In this document: positions 13,854 to 20,700 of the stretch, piece by piece | How the letters are laid out: every line of letters starts with the position of its first letter | Numbering within the stretch: the first letter of the stretch is position 1 | Position numbers and translations under genes: made by a program | Source: a virus | DNA: 36,781 bases | Reading direction: 5' to 3' (one strand) | Virus record (IMG/VR): IMGVR_UViG_3300037468_000341 | Location: 1 to 36,781 of that record | The notes under the pieces: generated by a model | What the model was told of the DNA's origin: nothing | Databases searched by the model: none | Seen by the model: only the letters and a program-made list of their open reading frames with translations

Positions 13854-13882
13854 ATTTTATCAAGAAGTTTTTAACTTGTCAA
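13854..13882 (-). promoter_or_regulatory. Sigma70 promoter of the ligase/modification operon (leaderless start)
   Basis: On the minus strand a perfect TTGACA (13882-13877) and TAAAAT (13859-13854) are 17 bases apart. The spacer contains GTTAAAAACTT, one change from the polymerase promoter. Six bases (GGTCTC) separate the -10 box from the ligase GTG, so the predicted +1 is the start codon. A T-rich stretch just upstream, which is also the U-tract of the neighbouring terminator, may act as an UP element. Confidence 0.85.
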
Positions 13883-13883
13883 C

Positions 13884-13916
13884 AAAAAAATGGGCGGGCT
13901 AAACTAAACCCGCCCA
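13884..13916 (-). terminator. Rho-independent terminator of the 122-aa gene
   Basis: Read on the minus strand, TGGGCGGG (13916-13909) pairs with CCCGCCCA (13898-13891) around a 10-base loop and is followed by seven T (13890-13884). It lies 13 bases after the stop of the upstream gene and insulates the ligase promoter, which begins two bases further on. Confidence 0.9.
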
Positions 13917-13928
13917 CCCGTTGGGTGC

Positions 13929-14297
13929 TTACTTCTTGATGTGCTTCGGAGGCGCCGGGAGGTTCGCCGCGTCGAAAGCGTCCGCGCGGGCCGCGAAGCT
14001 GCGGCCACCGCCCTTGTGCTCGGTCCAGCCCTTGGCCACGAGGCCCGCGGCCAGCTTCTTGACGGCCCCCTGGGCTCCCTCGAGCGTGGGGTACGACGCG
14101 GTGGCGCCCCGGGTGGTGATTCGCTTGCCCTCCGCGTTCTTCTTCCCGTCCCACACGGCCACGAAGGTCGTGTAGGACCCGTCCTTGCGCCGCAGCGCGG
14201 TGGCCCGCGCGACGGCTCCGCCCTCGCCGCGCAGCGAGGTAGCGAAGCTCTTGACCGGCTTGACCGACACGACCGGCACTGGATTCTCCGTCATCAT
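13929..14297 (-). CDS. Hypothetical basic protein, 122 aa
   Basis: Starts at the first of two adjacent ATGs (14297 or 14294) behind AAGGAAGGGA. The 122 residues are rich in Lys and Ala. VARATALRRKDGSYTTFVAV looks like a beta hairpin that could touch nucleic acid, then GKRITTRGATASYPTLEGAQ leads into a helix and a GWTEHKGGGRS loop. The end is PPKHIKK. It is transcribed alone, between its own promoter with a palindrome at the start point and a strong terminator. That suggests an early or abundant product. No family is recognised. Confidence 0.75.
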   Translation of the reverse strand: MMTENPVPVVSVKPVKSFATSLRGEGGAVARATALRRKDGSYTTFVAVWDGKKNAEGKRITTRGATASYPTLEGAQGAVKKLAAGLVAKGWTEHKGGGRSFAARADAFDAANLPAPPKHIKK

Positions 14298-14319
14298 TCC
14301 CTTCCTTAGACGATCGCTA

Positions 14320-14364
14320 GTGACCGTCACAGTTAAATGTATATCGGTCGATCATCTGATGCAA
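14320..14364 (-). promoter_or_regulatory. Leftward promoter with palindromic operator-like site
   Basis: On the minus strand TTGCAT (14364-14359) and TACATT (14341-14336, 4 of 6 to consensus) are 17 bases apart. The perfect 11-base palindrome GTGACCGTCAC (14320-14330) covers the expected start of transcription and is a natural place for a repressor. The -35 box is part of a 13-base sequence that is repeated inverted at 14867-14879. Confidence 0.5.
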
Positions 14365-14371
14365 TAGAAAA
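14359..14371 (+). repeat. Left copy of a 13-bp inverted repeat
   Basis: ATGCAATAGAAAA here is the exact reverse complement of 14867-14879, 495 bases away. On the minus strand it reads TTTTCTATTGCAT and supplies the -35 box of the leftward promoter. The pair may be two outward-facing promoter upstream regions, or the closing stem of the intervening region. Confidence 0.75.
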
Positions 14372-14745
14372 GGTGGCCTGAAGTATAAAATCTTTAGCAG
14401 GGTTTAGAAGGACTCGTTCAAGACGGACGACGGTTACTACGTCCGACCGTAACTACCGCATTTTGGACGAGTATGGTGATGACACTTTCTGTCAGTCACC
14501 AGAGCGTGCCAGGGGCTTAAGTTTACACGCTAGACGACGAATTCTCTGCGGTTCTCACATTAAATGCGGTCTGGTGCAGTCTGGTGCTCGTCGTTTGGCA
14601 CTCGTCTAGGGTCACTTAGAAGGAGGTCCTCCGCAATTGGACGTAGTAACCATCGTCCGTAAGCTTGTGAGCATCAGCGTACCATTCGCGGGTCCTGGCG
14701 CTAGGCTGGCCGCGTATTAGATAAGGTAGCGACTCAGCTTACGTT

Positions 14746-14769
14746 AACTCTCGGTTTTTCAACTACTTA
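14746..14769 (+). repeat. Direct repeat, copy 1 (24 bp)
   Basis: A 24-base unit beginning AACTCTCGG and ending TTCAACTACTTA. It recurs at 14819-14842 with one difference (T to C at its tenth base). The copies are 73 bases apart, about seven helical turns, so proteins on both would lie on the same DNA face. Iteron- or operator-like. Confidence 0.75.
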
Positions 14770-14818
14770 GCGGTAAATGAGCACCGATACTCGCACCGAG
14801 TGAAATTCTCACTCATAC

Positions 14819-14842
14819 AACTCTCGGCTTTTCAACTACTTA
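14819..14842 (+). repeat. Direct repeat, copy 2 (24 bp)
   Basis: Second copy of the 24-base unit at 14746-14769 with one substitution. Between the copies lie two GCACCGA words and a GAGTGA/TCACTC hairpin. No third copy is seen. Confidence 0.75.
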
Positions 14843-14866
14843 CAAGAATAATGCATACCTGTGCTT

Positions 14867-14879
14867 TTTTCTATTGCAT
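14867..14879 (-). repeat. Right copy of the 13-bp inverted repeat
   Basis: TTTTCTATTGCAT on the plus strand, the exact reverse complement of 14359-14371. It runs directly into the rightward promoter. CTATTGCA is also present upstream of the polymerase promoter near 5.8 kb, which favours a promoter role for the motif. Confidence 0.75.
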
Positions 14880-14901
14880 TAGTTTAAAACTTTGATAGAT
14901 T
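14874..14901 (+). promoter_or_regulatory. Candidate rightward promoter
   Basis: TTGCAT (14874-14879), a 16-base spacer containing GTTTAAAACTT, and TAGATT (14896-14901). The spacer word and the preceding CTATTGCA match the polymerase promoter, which supports the call although the -10 box is only 4 of 6. It would drive the 15142-17077 operon with a GC-rich leader of about 230 bases. Confidence 0.5.
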
Positions 14902-15071
14902 GATATTGTCAGACAGGGACAACAAGGAAGGCCACCCGGCCCCAGGACCCCGGGGAAGGCCAGCAGGAAAGGGAAGCCCCGGCGGTACACCGACCGGCCC
15001 CCAGACCGAAGAGGCCCAGACCGACACAGGGCCGAGTCGCGCGCTAGGATCGAGCGCGGCTAGTACATCTA

Positions 15072-15138
15072 GCAGAGGGGGCCTCGCTGAGGCGAGGCTT
15101 AATGCACGGCCCGGTCCCAAGTCCGGGCAAAGGAGGAC
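15072..15138 (+). ncRNA. Structured leader element, copy A (cis-regulatory RNA candidate)
   Basis: GCAGAGGGG leads into a 7-bp hairpin (GCCTCGC, TGAG loop, GCGAGGC at 15081-15098). The linker TTAATGCAC follows, then a 6-bp hairpin (GCCCGG/CCGGGC at 15109-15128) with loop TCCCAAGT, and directly after it the AAAGGAGG ribosome binding site of the 15142 gene. The same architecture recurs at 16043-16105 with compensating changes in both stems. It resembles a riboswitch or protein-binding leader, but I do not recognise it as a known class. Confidence 0.7.
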
Positions 15139-15141
15139 GAG

Positions 15142-15390
15142 ATGAACGAGAAGACCACAAACGTCCCAGTCAAGCACGAGTCAGTCAATCACAAGTGGAA
15201 CAGCGAGTTTTGCTCCTGCGGTTCCGATTGTTGCACCTGTCAGGGATGCGGCCGCCGCGTGTGTGGCTCCCTTGCGCAGTGGTTTGATGAGCCAGGTGTG
15301 TATCGCCCAAAGGGCAACATCGGGTTCTGTTGCTTCGGCAAGTTCGGCCTCGGACATGCGGGCACGGAAGTGACGGAAGTGGCGAAGTGA
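15142..15390 (+). CDS. Cys-rich zinc-binding-like protein, 82 aa
   Basis: First gene of the rightward operon, with AAAGGAGG before its ATG. After a polar N-terminus comes FCSCGSDCCTCQGCGRRVC, a dense cluster with seven cysteines, and later FCCFGKFGLGH. The cluster could bind two zinc ions or an iron-sulfur centre. TEVTEVAK ends the protein, and its TGA overlaps the next GTG (GTGA). The structured leader lies directly upstream. Function unknown. Confidence 0.72.
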   Translation: MNEKTTNVPVKHESVNHKWNSEFCSCGSDCCTCQGCGRRVCGSLAQWFDEPGVYRPKGNIGFCCFGKFGLGHAGTEVTEVAK

Positions 15391-15689
15391 GCACCCGAAC
15401 CGACCCGGGAACCACGTGGAAGCCCAAGCAGACGACGTGGGGTTCGCTGTTCTGCAGTGAGTGCGGCCAGTCGTACATCCGTCACGGCGGTCCCGAAGAT
15501 GACGCAAAGCGGTTCGGCGTCTCGCTCAGCCACCGCCACTTGCTGTGTCCCGCCACCCAGGAGGAGTGGGACCGGTACTGGCAACTTCGTAGGCGCGAGT
15601 CGGTCGAGGTGTTCACCGAGACGCTCAAGATCGACCTGGCGCGGTTCTCTGAAGAGGACCGCGCGAAGATCCTCGGGGGTGTCAAGTGA
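15387..15689 (+). CDS. Hypothetical protein with zinc-knuckle motif, 100 aa
   Basis: Begins at a GTG that overlaps the upstream TGA; a longer frame from 15330 would run back into the previous gene. LFCSECGQSYIRHGG and SHRHLLCPA supply CxxC and His/Cys ligands for one zinc ion. The C-terminal third is an amphipathic, charged helix region (DLARFSEEDRAKIL). It ends in a GTGA overlap with the next gene. Function unknown. Confidence 0.7.
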   Translation: MSTRTDPGTTWKPKQTTWGSLFCSECGQSYIRHGGPEDDAKRFGVSLSHRHLLCPATQEEWDRYWQLRRRESVEVFTETLKIDLARFSEEDRAKILGGVK

Positions 15690-15856
15690 GGGTCAGAGAG
15701 CTCATCGAACGGCTCGAACAACTCGAGGATCCTTTCCTTCTCATCACTATCGAGCGTGGCGACGGGCTCGAGGATGTTCGAGAAGTAATCACAGCGACGG
15801 GCGAGCCCAAGCCGGGTGATCTCAGTCAAGATCGTAAGATCGTGGTGCTTCGGTGA
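15686..15856 (+). CDS. Small acidic hypothetical protein, 56 aa
   Basis: A 56-residue reading between two GTGA overlaps. It starts with an amphipathic helix (RVRELIERLEQLEDP), then beta-like FLLITIERG, and ends with KIVVLR. The helix-then-strand pattern is seen in many small phage proteins predicted to be alpha/beta. No cysteines and no recognised motif. The tight coupling and in-phase codons support it as real. Confidence 0.65.
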   Translation: MRVRELIERLEQLEDPFLLITIERGDGLEDVREVITATGEPKPGDLSQDRKIVVLR

Positions 15857-16041
15857 AGGCCGGCGACGCCGTTCGGCCGATCCCGAGGAAAGGCCACACG
15901 CAACGCGGAGTCATCGGGCGTGTGGCTGAGTTGTACGAGTTGAACGGTAAGCTGTGGGCCCGGGTGACCGGCCGCGGTAAGAACACGACGATCACCTCGT
16001 GCTGGCCGGCCGACCGGCTCGAGGTTCACAACAAAACGTAG
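15853..16041 (+). CDS. Small SH3-like/KOW-like hypothetical protein, 62 aa
   Basis: A 62-residue protein from a GTG overlapping the upstream TGA. The opening KAGDAVRPIPRKG, followed by GVIGRVAELYELNGKLWARV and a final WPADRLEV, has the alternating short strands of a small SH3-like or KOW-like barrel. That is inferred from pattern only. Its TAG is followed one base later by the second structured leader. Function unknown; nucleic-acid or protein binding is plausible. Confidence 0.68.
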   Translation: MKAGDAVRPIPRKGHTQRGVIGRVAELYELNGKLWARVTGRGKNTTITSCWPADRLEVHNKT

Positions 16042-16042
16042 C

Positions 16043-16105
16043 GCAGAGGGGGCCCGCTTCGGCGGGCTTAATGCACACACCCGGTCCCAAGTCCGGGTGA
16101 GGAGG
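16043..16105 (+). ncRNA. Structured leader element, copy B (cis-regulatory RNA candidate)
   Basis: GCAGAGGGG, then a 6-bp hairpin closed by a UUCG tetraloop (GCCCGC/GCGGGC at 16052-16067), TTAATGCAC, and a 6-bp hairpin ACCCGG/CCGGGT (16079-16098) with loop TCCCAAGT, followed by the GAGGAGG ribosome binding site. Against copy A, the first stem changes length and sequence yet stays paired, and the closing G-C pair of the second stem is A-T here. Linker and loop are identical. Confidence 0.7.
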
Positions 16106-16108
16106 AGA

Positions 16109-17077
16109 ATGACAATGACTGCCAACATCGCAACCATCAACGGTAAGGCCGCGGTGGCCTACCAGGGAGCCACGCCGTGGCACCGACTGGGCACGCCCAT
16201 GTTCGGGTTTCCGGACGTCGAGGGGGCCCTCAAGGCCGCGTCGCTCGACTGGAACGTCACGCTCGAGCCGCTCTTCGTGAAGAAGAGCGACGGCAAGTTC
16301 CGCTCAACGAAGACCTCGCACCGCGCCGTTGTGCGCGACTGCGACAGCGAGATCCTCGCAGTGGTCACCAGCCAGTACGTTCCCATCCAAAACCACGAGG
16401 CCTTCGGTGTGCTCAACACCGCGTGCCGCGAGTTCGGGATCACCATCGAGACCGCCGGCGCCCTCGGCAAGGGCGACCGAGTGTGGGCCCTGGCCAAGTT
16501 GCCCGACTCCATTCAGCCCGTTCCGGGTGACAAGGTCGAGGGTTACTTCTTGATCACGAGCGGCCACAACGGCTGGACACCTTACACCGCGCGCCTCACC
16601 CCGATCCGAGTCGTCTGCCAGAACACACTCACGGTGGCCGAGCGCCAGTCCGACGCGATCGTCAAGCTGGTACACGTCCGCACGGCCGTGCAGGAACTCG
16701 AGGTCGTCGCGGCGATGGTCACCAACCTCGTCCAAGCGCTCAAGGTGACGGGAGAGACCTTCACTGAGCTCGCTCGCAAGAAGATCACCAACATCGACGC
16801 GTACGTGGACGGGGTCCTTGGGATCAAGGACATCACCACGCTCTCACAGCGCGCCTGGCTCCGGCGGGACGACATCCGCCGGTACTTCACCGAGGGGATC
16901 GGTGCTGACCTCGCTCCCAAATCTGCGTGGGCGGCCTACAACGCCGTTACGCAGTACATCGATCACACCCGCACCGCCACGTCCCCCCGAGTCCTTAAGC
17001 AGGCGGACCAGTCAGCCCTGTTTGGGCAGGCCTCTCGTCTCAAGCTGAAGGCCTTGCAGCTCGCCATCGCGGCCTGA
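16109..17077 (+). CDS. DUF932 / TIGR03299 phage-plasmid protein
   Basis: About 322 residues. The opening AAVAYQGATPWHRLGTPM and the middle NGWTPYTARLTPIRVVCQNTL are hallmarks of the DUF932 (phage/plasmid-like TIGR03299) family, and the C-terminal AWAAYNAVTQYIDH also fits. The family is widespread on phages and plasmids, often beside replication or early genes, but its biochemical role is not established. Two ATGs are possible, 16109 and 16115. The second is better spaced from AGGAGG. The gene has its own copy of the structured leader and ends the operon before a strong hairpin. Confidence 0.88.
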   Translation: MTMTANIATINGKAAVAYQGATPWHRLGTPMFGFPDVEGALKAASLDWNVTLEPLFVKKSDGKFRSTKTSHRAVVRDCDSEILAVVTSQYVPIQNHEAFGVLNTACREFGITIETAGALGKGDRVWALAKLPDSIQPVPGDKVEGYFLITSGHNGWTPYTARLTPIRVVCQNTLTVAERQSDAIVKLVHVRTAVQELEVVAAMVTNLVQALKVTGETFTELARKKITNIDAYVDGVLGIKDITTLSQRAWLRRDDIRRYFTEGIGADLAPKSAWAAYNAVTQYIDHTRTATSPRVLKQADQSALFGQASRLKLKALQLAIAA

Positions 17078-17087
17078 AGCGTCTGAA

Positions 17088-17118
17088 GGCGCACCGGAAA
17101 TCGACAAACCGGTGCGCC
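17088..17118 (+). terminator. Hairpin terminator after the DUF932 gene
   Basis: GGCGCACCGG (17088-17097) and CCGGTGCGCC (17109-17118) form a perfect 10-bp stem with an 11-base loop, 10 bases after the stop. No T-run follows (ATCTCCC), so it may act as a weak terminator or as a 3' stabilising hairpin between convergent operons. Confidence 0.6.
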
Positions 17119-17314
17119 ATCTCCCTCAGGCCGGCCAAATGACCTCCCGGAGTCACTTCTAAAGGACTTTTAGGACCTAATACAGGCAATCTATCGTCCG
17201 TGAAAAAAGAGTGCATCTCAGACGAGACTGCCTGTAACCTGTTGGATTTATTGAACTTGTTGCGCTTACTTGTAAGCCGTTATCGGTTTGATCTTACAAG
17301 ACTCCGCAGGCATC
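17119..17314. other. Convergent intergenic region with two inverted repeats
   Basis: No gene is visible. TACAGGCA (17181-17188) is the reverse complement of TGCCTGTA (17229-17236), and CTTGTAAG (17269-17276) of CTTACAAG (17293-17300). The second repeat lies just beyond the end of the structural operon and could fold at the end of its mRNA. TTTTTT occurs on the minus strand near 17202-17207, so the leftward transcript may end there. Confidence 0.45.
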
Positions 17315-17758
17315 CTAGCTTGCTGAGGTAATAGTAGCAACGAGCGCACCGTCTTGGAAGACCGGTGCAGGGTCGCCGTCATTGACCGTCTTGGGCGTAG
17401 TTAGTACTCCCCAGCCGACCATATTTCCACTCGCTATAGCGTCGAATACACCGAACGCTACTATGACGTTCCAGGCAGCACCGACTGGAGCCGGAAAGGT
17501 GATCGTTCCGGCATTTGACGTCGTGCCGTTTGTACCGCTCGAAGCTCCAGTCGTCCCACCCTGAGTGGCCTTCCAAGTGGTGAGCGAAGGCCCATGGAGA
17601 ACGCGCGCGTAGGCTCCGCCACTTACCTCGGTGCCTCCACCAGCATCGGTCGGCGCGACGGTGAAGAGCGCGACATAGAGATCGGCCGGCGGAGACCAGT
17701 CCTGGTCCCGCCAAATCTGATCGATGACCTTATTCTTAACGAAATTGCTAAGTCCCAC
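17315..17758 (-). CDS. Tail-fibre or tail-tip associated protein, 147 aa
   Basis: Last gene of the structural operon. Residues about 1-55 (NFVKNKVIDQIWRDQDWSPP, then LYVALFTVAPTDAGGGTEVS) match a conserved phage structural family in which a short helix precedes a beta domain with YVALFT and GGTEVSGGAYAR. The rest is Gly/Thr/Ala-rich beta structure (FPAPVGAAWNVIVAFGVFD). Relatives sit next to tail-tip and fibre genes and probably form part of the host-recognition apparatus. The start is a GTG behind GGGGGATAG, 10 bases after the hub gene. Confidence 0.72.
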   Translation of the reverse strand: MGLSNFVKNKVIDQIWRDQDWSPPADLYVALFTVAPTDAGGGTEVSGGAYARVLHGPSLTTWKATQGGTTGASSGTNGTTSNAGTITFPAPVGAAWNVIVAFGVFDAIASGNMVGWGVLTTPKTVNDGDPAPVFQDGALVATITSAS

Positions 17759-17768
17759 CTATCCCCCT

Positions 17769-20700
17769 TCAGCTCAAAGTCCCGCTGAAAATCGTCTTTT
17801 CACGTATCGTGCCAGTGAGCGCGATTTCATACAACGCTCCAGTTAGCTCTGTTTTAGTGTTGATCTGACCCAAGAGGGAAATACCAGTTGTCAACGCCCC
17901 AGTTAGTTCAGTTTCATTGTTGACCTGACCATGCATCGAGCGCGAGACGCGTACTACCAAACGTGCTGAACACTTGCCATTCAGAAGGTCTTGTCGCAGG
18001 TCAAGAATGCGCAGAGCTTCTGCGGTTCGCACGCCACCAGCAGCAAATGGATCTCGGGGCAGTGTCACACGTATCGTCTTGCCAACGCGCTGATCGAGTA
18101 GCGCCAGCGAGTGTATCTCAATTGTAGCTGGAGCGGCTCCGGCAAGTGCCTGGAGGTCTGCACGCAGCGTTGAGGCGTCCAGCGCATTTATCAGATAGGT
18201 CGAAAAAGCACGCGGGTCCGGCCGACGGAACAGAAATGGGATAGCAGTATCCTCCCCCTGCACCGTTCTGGGCTGGTCGGTAGTAGGGTCAAGATCATAC
18301 TCCACGATCACCGTTTGATATACGTCCTCGGTTGCTCTCCCGGTATCGTAGTCCATGATGTCATGCGCCGCGATCTGTTGCTCACTACCGTCAAGATTAT
18401 CCTGATAGGCATGGAAATAAACACGCCCCTCCGCGTCGATTACGATGTCGGAAAGCGTGGATACCTCGACGCCGTCGAATAACTCGAGAATACTCTGTTC
18501 GGTAGCAACGTAAATTCCTAATGGCGCTGCCGCATCAATACGTGCAGCCACGAAAGATGCATCATCGATCAGCCCAGGATCTAACAGCAAGAAGCGATCC
18601 CATACGTGGCGTATGATGTCAGGTCCTAACTCGATCAGCGCGTTAGCGGTTCCGGTATAAGTGCCAGCCGCGTCGTCCTTGAAACCCTGAGCATCAACGC
18701 GCAGGAATGCGTGGTCTCGATCCGCGTCTCGGAAAATCGACGAGTCACCTTCATAGGTAAGCGCGCCAGTCTTGTCCTCACTGTCTGTAAATCCGAGGGT
18801 TTTCCAACCGCTGCGATCCTTGTTGATCCCGGTCTTCAACAAGATATTGAAGCCTGGGCCCGAGAAGCTGTCGATCGTTGCGTAGAACTCTGCGAGCTGC
18901 GGCGGGACGCCCTCGAGATGGGAGTTGTCCGGGTAGGTCCAATCTGTCCATCGAGATATTACGCCAAACTCCATGGCATTGACATCACCTAACGTCCACG
19001 ATACGCCATCAGGCTTTGGAATGTAATAGTCCCGCTCGATCCAACCCGGCTGTGAACCATCCGCGCCACTGTTGTTCTCAATTTGGATGGTGTCAATCAG
19101 CAGCAACGGATTAGAGCCGTGAAATACGGTCCCCTGAACCCCCTTGATAGCGACTACGAACCGCATTATTGGATATCTGTTTCTATCGTCAGTGGTCGTT
19201 TGTCCGTTGTACCATCTCATGTGTAGCAACACTGAGGCCACGGGAAGCGCTGCTGATCCAGGGACCGCAACCGGGAGGAACGTCAGCGGCGGCGTGCCGC
19301 CCCATTGTCCCGTAGGAACAACTCGCGTTGCATCGTCCCCATCGGCCAGCGTGGACACGAGATCACCACTCGAAGGTTCCCAAGACATCGCGTCCCCACT
19401 GTTCAGATTGCGACTTTGAACAACGGAGCCTGGGTACACGCGGATCAGGGCTGGCGCGGGCGTCGTGCCACCTTGGCGACCCGCCGTGAACTTGTGCGTC
19501 GTGTCGCTGTACGCGCAAAGTCCTAACTCGGTATTCTCTGGTTGGTAATACCGCACGACAACGCTGAGCTTCGCCCACTCCATATTTGTATTCGCCACTT
19601 CATTAGGCAAACACGCTAATCCGAAACGAGTGACTCCAAGTTCAGCTGCCGTCCACAGCGCTCCTGTCGTGTCAGCCGGAATGGTAGTCGTGTAGTCGAC
19701 CCATTCGTCAGTGACGGTGAACGCCTCGAGGAGCGTAGCAGCTTCATCGTACGGACGATTCATGTACACGCGTGGCGCGTCGCACGCTCCCACATTTGGT
19801 GAGATCGGTGAGTAACGCAAGCGGAAAGTTAGGATCACCGAATCAATAACTGCCGCTGCCGGCAGATCAACGAGATCCAGTGTCCAGGCTAAACAGCGCG
19901 CCACTGTCGGGTCGGTACCATCCCCAGTCACGCTCATGAACGACTCGGTTGTGAATGTCCCGCCGGTTCCGCCCACGGTGACGTTGACCGGGATCGAGAA
20001 GGTGGTCGCGTTGATGTAGGTGGCCACGTGCTCGCCGTTGATGCTCGGGGTCGAGCCGGTGTGACCGGAGATCGTCACATGATCACCAGTCGACAGCCCG
20101 TGCGCCGCGGGAGTCGTGATGACGGAGGGATTCGCCACCGACGAAGACGTGATGGCGACGGCTGCACTAGTGTTGTCACTGAGATCGTCTGTCGTACCGT
20201 CCCACTCTTGCGGCACTGGATCATTGTCAAGATAATAATCAGCGTCTGGGCTCAGGAAGCTCCAGCCTGTAATGACAAGATCTTCTCCGGCCTCGCCCGA
20301 TAGCGCGCGTCCGAGAGCCTCCTGCACGAGGGTTGCCAACGCATGCGGTCCATACGTACCAGGAGTGAGCGCTGCAACAAGAGGCAATCTGCCAGTGGAA
20401 AAGTCCAGGCGGTCATTCTGACCTAGGATAATTTCTATCGCCCTTACGTCTCGCAGCACGGTCAGCGTAGCTGCTATGAGATCTACTGAGTAATCGACAC
20501 TTGCCGTCGCAGTAAACCGCCGAGTCGTGTCTAGTAAGTTGGCAGCATTTTGATCCACGTAGGAATAGAGCGTGTCGACTGCCTTTATCCCAGTAGGGAC
20601 TGACCAAGTATCGCAGATCTCATAGGTTCGGTAACCGTTGGCTGCGTACCTAATTCCAGCCAGCGTCAGATTGGTCTTGTGTCCCCATAGCAAAGGCACG

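Larger units (their letters stand above)
14298..15071. other. Divergent noncoding control region with many stems
   Basis: No convincing gene lies in these 774 bases. From 14359 to 14879 the sequence is moderately AT-rich and carries several nested complementary segments that do not cross: GGACG/CGTCC (14425-14429/14440-14444); an 11-bp stem with one bulged G (14474-14484/14490-14501); CTAGACGA/TCGTCTAG (14530-14537/14602-14609); CGTAAGCT/AGCTTACG (14658-14665/14736-14743) enclosing CGCGG/CCGCG (14687-14691/14710-14714); and GAGTGA/TCACTC near 14800-14815. From 14910 to 15071 it is GC-rich, low-complexity leader sequence. Possible roles are a divergent promoter region, a replication origin or a structured RNA. 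Confidence 0.6.

Noticed and set aside
14380-14460. Possible tRNA near GTTCAAGAC in the noncoding interval
   Set aside because: No acceptor stem, anticodon arm or matching T stem could be built around it. No tRNA was found elsewhere in a reading by eye.
14359-14879. Transposon bounded by terminal inverted repeats
   Set aside because: No transposase frame lies inside and no target duplication flanks the 13-bp repeats; the repeats overlap promoter -35 boxes.
14900-15145. Rightward open frames rich in Gly, Pro and Arg before the first gene of the rightward operon
   Set aside because: No ribosome binding site and low-complexity composition. Two frames are equally open because the region is GC-rich, and the structured leader and a true start follow. 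Kept as leader sequence.
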